DNA of 37,895 nt. Origin: Cellvibrionaceae bacterium. Lineage in GTDB: Bacteria > Pseudomonadota > Gammaproteobacteria > Pseudomonadales > Cellvibrionaceae. Position numbers and translations under genes: made by a program. The stretch covers positions 1-37,895 of the forward strand of contig JAGKXD010000034.1 of assembly GCA_021151525.1 (NCBI GenBank), in the 5' to 3' direction. Shown piece by piece: positions 17,643 to 25,810 of this stretch. The notes below the pieces were generated by a model. The model worked only from the letters and a program-made list of their open reading frames with translations. It had not been told where the DNA came from and searched no databases. Position 1 is the stretch's first letter, and every line of letters starts with the position of its first letter.

Positions 17643-19169
17643 ATGGCAGATAAACCTAACTACAGAAACTACATTTGGTTTGTATTAGGCGCAACGCTTT
17701 TTTTGCGCATTATTGGTACCTGGTTCCTCCCGCTAACGGACACAACTGAAGCTCGGTATAGCGAGATTGCTCGTAAAATGGCCGAAACAGGAAATTGGAT
17801 CACCCCGTTACACGATTACAACGTGAGTGAAAACGTATGTGCTGCCACCGCTTGCGTAAAGCTATCTGAGCATAGTTTTGGTTTGCCCTTTTGGGCTAAG
17901 CCGCCGCTTTCTATATGGGCAACTGCCGCAAGTATGAAAGTGTTTGGTGTTAACGAGTTCGCTGCTCGCCTGCCCTCACTACTTTTTTCTCTCGCGTTAT
18001 TGGCATTACTCTATTGTTGGTTAAAACAATATTCAAAAGATCTTGCGCTTACTTCAATCACGATTCTCAGTACAAGCCTGCTATTTTTCGGTTCAGCTGG
18101 ATTAGTCATGACGGACTTGGCGTTAATTTTTTGCTCATTTCTTGCCATGGTCAGCTTTTGGGAGTCTATTAATAGGCCGGATAATCGATATTGGCGCTAT
18201 ATATTTTTTGTCAGCCTCGGACTTGGGTTATTGGCAAAAGGGCCGCTAACTCTTGTGCTAGTAGGGCTACCCACCGGCTTGTGGACACTTTTTCACCGCA
18301 AGCTAATAGTTGTTTGGAAATCGATTCCTTGGATTACAGGAATAGTCATAGCTATTGCGATAGCCGCTCCTTGGTATTATATAGCTGAGCAACAAACCCC
18401 TGGGTTTTTGCGCTATTTCATAGTGGGCGAGCATTTTAGTCGATTCTTAATTAGCGGGTGGCACGGTGACTTGTATGGGCGTGCTCATTCTGAGCCCTTG
18501 GGAACAATTTGGCTTTATCTAACACTTGGCTTTTTGCCTTGGTTCGGATTTATTATCGTTTTTGTCATTCGGCAATTTAAACAAATAGCTTGGTCTTACC
18601 CTCGTGATCCGTGGCGCAGCTATTTAGTTTTGTGGACCTTGATGCCCGTTATATTTTTTACATTTGCGCACAATATTATTCCGCCTTACGCACTACCGGC
18701 CATGCCGGCGGGGGCAATTCTAATTGCTGAGCTTTTACCTTTACTCAATTGTGATGGTCAGAGAAGTAAAGCCTTTTTTATAACTTCGCTTTTAACGCCT
18801 GTAATACTTTTATGTGGCACTTTGGCCTACTTAGTAATGCCGAACTCATTACCAAAACACAGTGAAAAGGAATTGGTATTAGGTTATTTGAACATGAGCG
18901 AAAAGCAAAATAGTCAGCTTTGGTATTATGACGAGCGACGCTATTCGGCAGAGTTTTATTCGCGCGGAAAGGTTAAAATCATTAGAGACAGTGACTATAT
19001 AAATCAACTGAAAAATAATGAATTAATAGATTACATTGCAGTGGATAAACGTTTCCTTGATGGACAACTAGCCCAATTGCTATCGACAAGTTTTAAAGTT
19101 GTTGGTAAATACCGTGAGATGAGTCTTTACCAAGAATGTGAAAAATCGTTATGTGAGCAACATCAATGA
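17643..19169 (+). CDS. ArnT-like / PMT-family lipid-linked sugar transferase
   Basis: A 508-residue inner-membrane glycosyltransferase of the GT83/PMT-like superfamily. These enzymes move a sugar from undecaprenyl phosphate to an acceptor such as lipid A on the periplasmic face. The first periplasmic loop carries the acidic catalytic pair in TDTTEARYSEIARKM (about 32-46). FWAKPPLSIW follows near residue 90, a motif typical of the ArnT branch. About eleven membrane helices are seen up to residue 400, and then a soluble periplasmic tail. An insert in the first loop carries two Cys (VCAATAC). The stop codon overlaps the next start (ATGA), so it is coupled to the GtrB-like enzyme that would make its donor. 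No other arn genes are present, so the sugar and acceptor are unknown. Confidence 0.88.
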   Translation: MADKPNYRNYIWFVLGATLFLRIIGTWFLPLTDTTEARYSEIARKMAETGNWITPLHDYNVSENVCAATACVKLSEHSFGLPFWAKPPLSIWATAASMKVFGVNEFAARLPSLLFSLALLALLYCWLKQYSKDLALTSITILSTSLLFFGSAGLVMTDLALIFCSFLAMVSFWESINRPDNRYWRYIFFVSLGLGLLAKGPLTLVLVGLPTGLWTLFHRKLIVVWKSIPWITGIVIAIAIAAPWYYIAEQQTPGFLRYFIVGEHFSRFLISGWHGDLYGRAHSEPLGTIWLYLTLGFLPWFGFIIVFVIRQFKQIAWSYPRDPWRSYLVLWTLMPVIFFTFAHNIIPPYALPAMPAGAILIAELLPLLNCDGQRSKAFFITSLLTPVILLCGTLAYLVMPNSLPKHSEKELVLGYLNMSEKQNSQLWYYDERRYSAEFYSRGKVKIIRDSDYINQLKNNELIDYIAVDKRFLDGQLAQLLSTSFKVVGKYREMSLYQECEKSLCEQHQ

Positions 19170-20176
19170 GTATATCTGTTCCCACTAATCTAAAAGCGCA
19201 ACCTGATATTAGCGCACAATTAAACAATGCCGACCGCGCGTCCATGCCTGTCAGCATTTCTTGTGTAATTCCTGTGTTTAACGAAGCGGAAAATATTCAC
19301 GCGCTAGTTGCAGAGCTGCACCCATGTTTGCAGCAAATGAGCGATTCATTCGAGATTATATTTGTTGATGATGGTAGTCGGGATAATACTTACGCAATCG
19401 CGGCTGAACTCGCAGATAAATACCCAATAAAAGCATTGCAGTTTTCTCGGAATTTTGGAAAAGAAGCTGCTATGACTGCAGGATTAGAGCACGCTACGGG
19501 TGACGTTGTTATTCTAATGGATGGCGATGGTCAGCATGGTACAAGTGTACTGCCGAAATTTTTAGCAGAGTGGCGCAATGGATATGACATGGTTTATGGC
19601 GTGAGGAGTGGGCGTCAATCTGAACCTCTTTGGAAGCGAAAAATGAGTAATTGGTTTTACTCGCTTATGCAAAGTGCGGCGTCTGTTCCTATAGTTCCAG
19701 ATGCCGGAGATTTTCGGCTTATGGATCGCAGGGTTGTTAATGCATTGAATCAATTGCCTGAGCGAGCTCGTTTTATGAAGGGGCTTTATGCTTGGGTGGG
19801 ATTTAAAAGTATTGGTTGTGCCTACGATGTTAAAGAACGCAACGCAGGAAAAAGTTCTTTCAATTTTAAACGATTAATTCAGTTGGCACTGACTGGTATA
19901 GTATCTTTTTCTGATGTGCCTTTGCGAGTATGGGGTGCCATAGGTGGAATCATCTCAATACTGGCAATACTAAATGGTATATATATTGTAGTGTCTACAT
20001 TATTTTTTGGTAATGACGTGCCCGGGTGGGCCACAATTGCAGTGAGTATTTCTTTTCTGGGCGGCATCCAATTATTATCAATTGGCGTTTTAGGTGAATA
20101 CATAGGTCGTATATTTAATGAAGTAAAACGCCGCCCAATTTATATTGTTGCTAACACGATTGGTTTTAAAAATTAG
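19166..20176 (+). CDS. GT2 polyprenyl-phosphate glycosyltransferase (GtrB/ArnC/DPM1-like)
   Basis: A 336-residue membrane-anchored GT-A glycosyltransferase. It is predicted to transfer a sugar from a nucleotide donor to undecaprenyl phosphate on the cytoplasmic side. The catalytic domain (about 30-245) has the nucleotide-binding VIPVFNEAENI, FVDDGSRDNT (67-75) and the metal-binding D119-G-D121 in MDGDGQH. The block NFGKEAAMTAGLEHA is characteristic of the DPM1/GtrB family. Two membrane helices follow at about 254-278 and 290-312, then EYIGRIFNEVKRRP. The start overlaps the ArnT-like gene by 4 bp, which argues that the two act in sequence. A strong bidirectional terminator follows. The sugar cannot be read from sequence. 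Confidence 0.92.
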   Translation: MSISVPTNLKAQPDISAQLNNADRASMPVSISCVIPVFNEAENIHALVAELHPCLQQMSDSFEIIFVDDGSRDNTYAIAAELADKYPIKALQFSRNFGKEAAMTAGLEHATGDVVILMDGDGQHGTSVLPKFLAEWRNGYDMVYGVRSGRQSEPLWKRKMSNWFYSLMQSAASVPIVPDAGDFRLMDRRVVNALNQLPERARFMKGLYAWVGFKSIGCAYDVKERNAGKSSFNFKRLIQLALTGIVSFSDVPLRVWGAIGGIISILAILNGIYIVVSTLFFGNDVPGWATIAVSISFLGGIQLLSIGVLGEYIGRIFNEVKRRPIYIVANTIGFKN

Positions 20177-20192
20177 TTCTGCGCGTTGTTGA

Positions 20193-20237
20193 ATTAAAAA
20201 AACTGGTGAGCCTTATGCGTTGCACCAGTTTTTTAAT
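20193..20237. terminator. Bidirectional terminator between convergent units
   Basis: ATTAAAAAAACTGGTG (20193-20208) pairs with CACCAGTTTTTTAAT (20223-20237) around a 14-base loop. The A and T runs on the two arms let it serve both the glycosyltransferase pair (plus) and the beta-helix gene (minus). Confidence 0.85.
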
Positions 20238-20246
20238 CTGCAAAGA

Positions 20247-21236
20247 TTACCTGCAAATAGCGCCTACCCCTTCAATTAAATTAGAGGCTGCTTCACCGTA
20301 GCACCCCTTCACATTATCAATATATTGACTCGCAACAAATAAGTTATTCACGCAGGATGCATCGCTAATCAAAATTCCGTAGCCACCAGAGCCTGAGATA
20401 ACAATACTATTAAAGGTATTGCCAGCCGCAGGTTTTGTCACATCATCGTCAACCTGAGCGAGAAAAATGCCGTGCTGTTTAGTGTCGCGAATATGTACGT
20501 TGGTAAACGAATTGTTAGATGAGTCGCGCATAAAAATACCTACTGTGCGCGTGTTAGTAATAGTTACGTCGCTGAACTTATTGTTATCGAAATGAATGTC
20601 GGTTGATATACCAGCACCTTTGTTGTTGTATAGGTTGATACCGGAGAAGGTGCTGTTTTCAGTCTCGTAACCTGCAAAACCGTCGAACTCATTGTCGTAA
20701 GATGTGTAGTCACGAATCATCAATCTGTAGCAACCAAGTTCGGTGACTAGGCCCCCCGAAATTGCACTGCTCACAGTGACGTTATCAACAACACAGTCTT
20801 CGCAACGACGAATGGTGATGCCATTATTGCGCAACGGGAATTGGTCGCTGCAAGGGCCGCCCATGCACTCAGATGTTTGGTTGGTTCGGTTGCCATCAAT
20901 ATGTAAATTTTTCACCTGTACATATCGACGAGTAACAGTTGGTGTACGCGCGGTTTGTCCCATAACAAAAACGGGGATATTGGCTTTGTCTGCAACAAGC
21001 AACAAGGTTGCTGCACCCTCCCCTCTCACGATGACATTATCGCGATCCAAAATAATGGGGGTTGCGCACACGTATTTGCCCGCCGGAATAATAACTTCAC
21101 CACCTATAGGCGGTAATTTATCAATTGTCTTTTGAATTGCATCGCAGGTATTGCCTTTAACAACAACGGCAAAACTTTGTTGCGAAAACCAAGCAATCAG
21201 TATCATCCCAATTGCTTTTAAAAATTTACAACTCAT
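20247..21236 (-). CDS. Secreted right-handed parallel beta-helix protein
   Basis: A 329-residue exported protein. I place the start at the ATG at 21236. An in-frame GTG at 21242 lies inside the stretch GAGGTGTGGTAATG and has no space for its own ribosome site, whereas the ATG has GAGGT about 6 bases away. The signal peptide ends in QQSFA before VVV. The mature part begins with a pectate-lyase-like opening (CDAIQKTIDKLPP, GGEVIIPAGKY). It continues with repeated rungs such as NNGITIRRC, VDNVTVSSA, NEFDGFAGYE, NKFSDVTITNT and NSFTNVHIRDT. Eleven Cys suggest disulfides in an extracytoplasmic setting. The fold is clear, but I see no specific catalytic signature. It could be a polysaccharide lyase, epimerase or binding protein. 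Confidence 0.82.
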   Translation of the reverse strand: MSCKFLKAIGMILIAWFSQQSFAVVVKGNTCDAIQKTIDKLPPIGGEVIIPAGKYVCATPIILDRDNVIVRGEGAATLLLVADKANIPVFVMGQTARTPTVTRRYVQVKNLHIDGNRTNQTSECMGGPCSDQFPLRNNGITIRRCEDCVVDNVTVSSAISGGLVTELGCYRLMIRDYTSYDNEFDGFAGYETENSTFSGINLYNNKGAGISTDIHFDNNKFSDVTITNTRTVGIFMRDSSNNSFTNVHIRDTKQHGIFLAQVDDDVTKPAAGNTFNSIVISGSGGYGILISDASCVNNLFVASQYIDNVKGCYGEAASNLIEGVGAICR

Positions 21237-21338
21237 TACCACACCTCAGAATCTTCATCTCTTTATAACGTTAGCTCTCACAGTCATATTTGAAAGAAAA
21301 CTGTGCCAATAGAACAAAAAAGTCTAATGTCTAATTGC

Positions 21339-21704
21339 TTAGAACTTGCCGGGTAATGCTGGATTGCAGTTTTTTATCGTCACCTGCCCTTGCAGCATAT
21401 GTCCTTTTGAATATTCACTAAAATAACAAACATTGCTTTTGGGATCGTAATTCTCAATCCACAAATGATCTTCTTTCCAGGTAGATGATAAGTGTATTTG
21501 TCCGTCTGGCACACTAATAGTCATAACGCCTCCATAATTCTTAACGAACATTTGTTCGTATTTAAAATAGAACGCACCCCAGCCAATCAGAATCACGACG
21601 AGAGCTGTTAAGATGCCGTATCTATAATTTACAAAGCGGCTTACACCCCAACACAAAAGTGCAGCTATAAGGATGACTGCAAACCAGTAGAGATAAGTAA
21701 TCAT
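21339..21704 (-). CDS. Small membrane protein with C-terminal soluble domain, unknown function
   Basis: A 121-residue protein with two membrane segments (about 4-22 and 28-47). A hydrophilic domain of about 70 residues follows, with two Cys (93 and 113) that could form a disulfide if it is periplasmic. The ATG has a strong AAGGAG site 5 bases upstream. It lies 98 bp after the cyclophilin gene on the same strand. The gap holds a strong promoter-like sequence and a perfect 15 bp hairpin immediately before the ribosome site. I recognise no family. The ribosome site and promoter make it likely to be a real gene despite its size. Confidence 0.7.
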   Translation of the reverse strand: MITYLYWFAVILIAALLCWGVSRFVNYRYGILTALVVILIGWGAFYFKYEQMFVKNYGGVMTISVPDGQIHLSSTWKEDHLWIENYDPKSNVCYFSEYSKGHMLQGQVTIKNCNPALPGKF

Positions 21705-21720
21705 AAAAGCTCCTTAAAAT

Positions 21721-21756
21721 AAAAAACTGCTTGGCAACTAATTGCCAAGCAGTTTT
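21721..21756 (-). terminator. Perfect 15 bp terminator-like hairpin just before a ribosome site
   Basis: AAAACTGCTTGGCAA (21723-21737) and TTGCCAAGCAGTTTT (21742-21756) pair perfectly around a 4-base loop. On the minus strand the stem runs into six T residues, as expected for the end of the cyclophilin transcript. The AAGGAG of the 121-residue membrane protein begins about 6 bases further on, so the same hairpin also lies in that gene's leader. Confidence 0.85.
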
Positions 21757-21770
21757 AGAAAAGTTGCCGT

Positions 21771-21799
21771 ATTACAAAGGAGTTTACGGCTTTTGTAAA
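21771..21799 (-). promoter_or_regulatory. Candidate sigma-70 promoter for the small membrane protein
   Basis: Read on the minus strand, TTTACA (21794-21799) and TGTAAT (21771-21776) each match the consensus at 5 of 6 positions, with a 17 bp spacer. Transcription would start near 21764, only a few bases before the perfect hairpin at 21756-21723. Confidence 0.6.
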
Positions 21800-21802
21800 T
21801 GA

Positions 21803-22627
21803 CTATTTACGGCGAAAACCCAAGGCACCCAATCCAACCAAAAGCAACAGACCGATGAAGTCTATTGAACCGCCACCACCACTTCCACCCGAAGAGCTGC
21901 CGCCATTTGTGCTTGGAGTGTAAGTTGTTTTTGCAGGCGTTAAATTTGCTGCCGAATCAACATTTGCATCAAGCACTACAACACCTAAAATCAACACCAG
22001 ATTTTTATCGGTGATAGCAACATTATTATTTGCATCTGTCGTGGTGTAATTGCGCAGTGGTGTTTCTGTAAATGCGGTATTTGCGCCCATATTGAAAATA
22101 TTCAACGCTGCCATTGCATCAACAATTGCCATACCATTTCCCATTACTTCACCAAACACAGTAAATCCACCGTTTTGTGCATCCAAATTGCTACTGTTAT
22201 CTGCTAAATTGAAAAACCATTGATTGGTTGCAGTGCTTGGGCCTGAGCTCAATTTCGCCATCGCAATAGTACCGCGCTTGTTAGCGTACACGGGCTCATT
22301 GACTACAGCCGCATTTTGAGCAATTTCAACTAAAGGAAATTTGTTGTCGTATTTATAACCGCCGCCTTGCACAATAAAACCTGGAACAGAGCGATGAATA
22401 ATAGAATTGTTGTAAGCACCTGCTTTTACGTAAGCTAAAAAGTTTTCTACCGTTTTGGGAGTGGCTTTATCGTAGAGATTTACTTGGAAATCCCCCATAA
22501 CCGTTTGGAACTGCACAATGGTTGCCATCGCTGATGGCGCAGCTAAAAAAACTGCCGATAATCCTAATAATTGAAGATGACGTTTAATAGAAGTGAATGT
22601 AGATAGGTTGATTTTGCTGAACAACAT
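21803..22627 (-). CDS. Exported cyclophilin-type peptidyl-prolyl isomerase with GlyGly-CTERM tail
   Basis: A 274-residue protein that should speed cis-trans isomerisation of prolyl bonds outside the cytoplasm. A signal peptide ends near residue 35 (PSAMA). The cyclophilin domain spans about 36-220 and keeps catalytic residues equivalent to Arg, Phe and Gln of human CypA (R79, F84, Q87 in IHRSVPGFIVQGGG), plus NQWFFNL and FTVFGEV. After a Thr/Pro linker, a Gly/Ser run (242-254), one hydrophobic helix and a basic FRRK end form a tail that matches GlyGly-CTERM sorting signals processed by rhombosortase. The protein is therefore probably released or displayed at the surface rather than staying periplasmic. 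The ATG has an AGGGGA ribosome site. A terminator follows at 21721-21756. Confidence 0.9.
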   Translation of the reverse strand: MLFSKINLSTFTSIKRHLQLLGLSAVFLAAPSAMATIVQFQTVMGDFQVNLYDKATPKTVENFLAYVKAGAYNNSIIHRSVPGFIVQGGGYKYDNKFPLVEIAQNAAVVNEPVYANKRGTIAMAKLSSGPSTATNQWFFNLADNSSNLDAQNGGFTVFGEVMGNGMAIVDAMAALNIFNMGANTAFTETPLRNYTTTDANNNVAITDKNLVLILGVVVLDANVDSAANLTPAKTTYTPSTNGGSSSGGSGGGGSIDFIGLLLLVGLGALGFRRK

Positions 22628-22748
22628 TTATATCCCCTGATACTTCGAAACACACAGAAGAGCCTATCTTAACCAGAGATGGCGGAACTCACAGCTGTTA
22701 ATTTGTTGTAATTTGTAATTTCACAATGTTTGAATATTTCGCTTTAGC

Positions 22749-23729
22749 TTATTCGTCTTCCACCGTAATCCAGCGGCCATTTCCTTGAGGCTTCACTTCA
22801 AAACGTGCCCACTGGCGAAATTCGCTACGCAAACAAATACCTGTTTGGTACGCACCGTCTCCCGCTAAAACCTTGTAAATTACTTTATCCTTTTCTGGAA
22901 TTACATCATCATCTGAACCATCTAACACTTGGCGAACGCTCCACAGTTTTCCGAGCTTGCCATTGCTGTAAAATTTACCGGGAATAATATCCGCCGGATG
23001 CGTAATATTTTTTTCTGCATGTTGTTTCGCAAGTTCTAACAATTCAGTTAAATTTTCCGCCGTGATATCAACATAAGAATTCAATTGCTGCATGGCGGCA
23101 GAAAAATCTTCTTGTGTGAGTTCAAATTGACGTTCTGCAGGCTGAGTTTGTTTTGATTCGCGAATACGTTTATTGATGTGTGCGGGATAGCGACGCCAAT
23201 GAAAAAATGCGTTAAAAAAAACCGCCATTAATAAGATGGCAACCACATTAATTAGAATAGGCATAATTAAATAATGATAACCGAGCGCATGAACTTCTGT
23301 GCCACCAATAACGGCGGCTAGCGATGTTGCGCCACCGGGAGGATGAATACATCTGGTGTAATGCATAACACCAACCGCAAGGCCTACGGCGAGCGCTGGC
23401 GTCCAAGTTTGATCTGGAAATAGTTTTTGACAACTCACACCGACAAATGCCGATAACAAGTGACCGCCGATCACAGCCCAAGGTTGCGATAAAGCTCCCT
23501 GGGGCACAGCAAATAACAAAACAGCAGATGCCCCCATAGAAGTAACCATAACCAGGGTGCCCGCGTTTTCCATAAAACCATTCGGAAATTGCCAACGTGT
23601 AATCCAATACACCGATAATATCCCAAGCAGTGCGCCAATCGTGGAAATCCATTTTTCACTATGGCTGGTGGTGTTGCGCTCAAATCCAAACAACAGCCGC
23701 AATTCGTGCAAAATATGTTTTTTATTCAT
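22749..23729 (-). CDS. HPP-family integral membrane protein with C-terminal soluble domain
   Basis: An HPP-domain membrane protein; members of this family have been linked to nitrite transport in plants and cyanobacteria. The family signature RCIHPPGGATSLAAV (about 126-140) is present, with five or six membrane helices in the first 190 residues. The remaining 140 residues are soluble and do not look like the CBS pair found in some relatives. They include a stretch about an initiated DGSDDDVIPEKD and an FEVKPQGNGRW ending. I prefer the ATG at 23729 (326 residues) over a TTG at 23735; neither has a strong ribosome site. The DEDDh exonuclease gene ends 91 bp upstream. Substrate unknown. Confidence 0.85.
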   Translation of the reverse strand: MNKKHILHELRLLFGFERNTTSHSEKWISTIGALLGILSVYWITRWQFPNGFMENAGTLVMVTSMGASAVLLFAVPQGALSQPWAVIGGHLLSAFVGVSCQKLFPDQTWTPALAVGLAVGVMHYTRCIHPPGGATSLAAVIGGTEVHALGYHYLIMPILINVVAILLMAVFFNAFFHWRRYPAHINKRIRESKQTQPAERQFELTQEDFSAAMQQLNSYVDITAENLTELLELAKQHAEKNITHPADIIPGKFYSNGKLGKLWSVRQVLDGSDDDVIPEKDKVIYKVLAGDGAYQTGICLRSEFRQWARFEVKPQGNGRWITVEDE

Positions 23730-23820
23730 AAGCAAAACAACAGGTAGGTAAATTCCATCAACATAAGATTGATTGCTAACAATTAGTGGAAGCTTGGTTG
23801 ATTAAACGAGCCTTTTATAA

Positions 23821-24363
23821 TTAGGCCATTACAAATTGATTGCTATCCATAAGGCGCACCCAAGTGCGTTGCAGCATTAACGCATCATTGCTAGCGCGAT
23901 GACGTTTGAGCCCGAGTTCCTTTTCAATATCTTGATGTAATTTGTTCCAGCGTGCAGCTTCACATTCGGGCGTGATACTAGCGAGATGATCGATCTTAAA
24001 ACTTGGAGCGAGATTAGCTGCATCGAACAAAATTGCGAGCCACGCATAATCATGACCCCAAGCGTCGGAATACACGGTCATACCTTTCAGTTGTTTGTTT
24101 AACCAAAGCGCAACTTGATCGACAGGCTTCCCAAATGCCATTAATAAATCGCGTGTGATACCGTGTACTGCATAAGCCGATTCATCCCAATGAGTCCAAT
24201 CAGGTTCTGGGCGAATTAAGGTACAGGCCAAGCGTCCATTGGGGAGCGCAAAGCCAACTTCGATAGGATAACTATTGCTTCCAAAACCGGATGCTTCCAC
24301 GTCAATGACAGCTGGGATTGTGGGCACCGCCACTTCTGAACTTTCTCGTATTAATTTGTTCAT
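23821..24363 (-). CDS. DEDDh 3'-5' exonuclease family protein
   Basis: A 180-residue RNase T/DnaQ-fold nuclease without other domains. All five catalytic positions can be placed: D21 and E23 in IDVEASGFG, D105 in GHDYAWL, and H155 and D160 in HRASNDALM, the DEDDh pattern. It is much shorter than the DNA polymerase III epsilon chain and lacks its polymerase-binding tail. It is therefore more likely a stand-alone exonuclease acting on short DNA or RNA. The gene starts 37 bp after the DUF3999 stop and may be read from that transcript. The ribosome site is weak. The exact substrate cannot be inferred. Confidence 0.85.
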   Translation of the reverse strand: MNKLIRESSEVAVPTIPAVIDVEASGFGSNSYPIEVGFALPNGRLACTLIRPEPDWTHWDESAYAVHGITRDLLMAFGKPVDQVALWLNKQLKGMTVYSDAWGHDYAWLAILFDAANLAPSFKIDHLASITPECEAARWNKLHQDIEKELGLKRHRASNDALMLQRTWVRLMDSNQFVMA

Positions 24364-24400
24364 TGTAGTTTTTTATCCTGAGCGCTGGAGCAACGATTAC

Positions 24401-25810
24401 TTAATCTGAATTAGACGCCTTAAGCTGTTTAAACAGCTTTAACGAGAACCCCAATAATACGCCGACCGCCAGCAATAATGCCACCCAAAAAAGCCATTGT
24501 TTCCAATCTACTGGCTTTTTTGGTTGGGTTATGTCGTCAGGCTGGATATTAAGCTTAGTCAGGCCGGTGCTAACCCAAACCGGAGTTGAAGCTGCCAAAA
24601 TTTGGTTAAACACCTGATCGCCATTAAAGCTCATATTTTTCTGATTATCGACAGCCAGGAGATAAGGCGGCTTATTGTTGGTGATAATTTGTAATTGTGT
24701 TGGCTGCCATCCAAAAACCAAGTTTGGAGCGGAAATGTTTTTTGCTGAATCATTCAGCTCAATGCGCCAAAATTTGTCTCGATTAGCATAAATGGTGACC
24801 GGATTACTTTTTTGCCACTGACTGCCGACCAACGCATTAAACCAGATTCCCTGATGTTGTAATTGCCAATGTTGATCCTCCCCTGCTCGCGAAAATATTT
24901 TAGCGCTATCGCCATATATTGCAGAGCCAAAATCTATGGACAAAGAGTCTATTGGAGTATTTTCATTCCGAGTGAATTCCCAAGCAGTGACGGGATAAGA
25001 CTTACTGTGTGAATTGGGCAAATAAACTGTAGATTGTGTTTTTGCTAATAGGCCTTTTATCGCCCAAGTTTCTTTCGCGATTTTTTCTGGCACGGCGCCA
25101 AGCTTTTGCTCAGCAATTACTTGAGTGATTTGCAAATGCTCCGCGCCGCGTAAAATTCGGAGGCGCAAAAACTCATAATCTTTTTTTGCGATATTCACGT
25201 CAATATGGTTGCGTTTAAGACTCTGTTCTTGTTGATTAATTTGCACCAAAGTAGCTGTGGCTAATGAAAACCAATCCTGTAAATTGCGGGTAGCCTCTAA
25301 CTCAACCTCTAAATAATCATTGCTGGTTTGCGCTGCCCAATCAATACTTAGACCTGTTAGTGAGTGATGGAGCTGGCTAATATCAATCAAATAAAACTCA
25401 GGCGTAGTGTTATCTAACGTCTTGTCGCTTGTGGCAATTTGAATATTATTCCCGCGAACAGCGACTTGGGTCGTGTGAAGCTTGCGCAAAGTATCTGGCG
25501 AAGCATCAACCGCAACAGGGAAAAAATGTAGGGAATCAGAAATTATTTTTTCTTCTGTCGAATCATTTTTTGCAGCGACCGACACAAAACGGTATGGCAA
25601 TGGATTTTTATCGGCATCTAGTACCAACAAATCCTGAAGATTTGGCTGTTTGCTATAGGTATAAACTTCATGATCTAAGGGTACTTGCAAAAAAGTACCC
25701 TTAGTTTCATTCACCTGATAAATAGCTGTTGCGGCGCCAGTTGTATGGGCGAGTGATATTAAGCCCAACAAGATACCAATTGCAGAAAAAGACTTCCTTA
25801 ATTTATTCAT
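24401..25810 (-). CDS. DUF3999 family exported membrane-anchored protein
   Basis: A 469-residue protein of unknown function (DUF3999). I start it at the ATG at 25810, because GAGG stands 6 bases before it and a signal peptide (residues 1-26, ending TTGA) follows. An upstream in-frame ATG at 25891 lies inside the DUF2339 gene and would bury the signal peptide. The long periplasmic part is rich in beta-strand-like sequence. A single membrane helix near the C-terminus (about 437-457) anchors it, with a short basic tail inside. It overlaps the DUF2339 stop by 8 bp. DUF2339 and DUF3999 genes are commonly paired, so the two proteins probably form one envelope complex; its job is not known. Confidence 0.87.
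   Translation of the reverse strand: MNKLRKSFSAIGILLGLISLAHTTGAATAIYQVNETKGTFLQVPLDHEVYTYSKQPNLQDLLVLDADKNPLPYRFVSVAAKNDSTEEKIISDSLHFFPVAVDASPDTLRKLHTTQVAVRGNNIQIATSDKTLDNTTPEFYLIDISQLHHSLTGLSIDWAAQTSNDYLEVELEATRNLQDWFSLATATLVQINQQEQSLKRNHIDVNIAKKDYEFLRLRILRGAEHLQITQVIAEQKLGAVPEKIAKETWAIKGLLAKTQSTVYLPNSHSKSYPVTAWEFTRNENTPIDSLSIDFGSAIYGDSAKIFSRAGEDQHWQLQHQGIWFNALVGSQWQKSNPVTIYANRDKFWRIELNDSAKNISAPNLVFGWQPTQLQIITNNKPPYLLAVDNQKNMSFNGDQVFNQILAASTPVWVSTGLTKLNIQPDDITQPKKPVDWKQWLFWVALLLAVGVLLGFSLKLFKQLKASNSD

Noticed and set aside
20743..21135. 130-codon plus-strand open frame opposite the beta-helix gene
   Set aside because: It lies wholly antisense to a gene with signal peptide, ribosome site and beta-helix rungs, and its translation shows no family features.
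23248..23652. 134-codon minus-strand open frame inside the HPP gene
   Set aside because: It is in another frame of a gene with a clear HPPGGATS signature. Its Cys/Trp/Arg-rich composition is typical of an out-of-frame reading.
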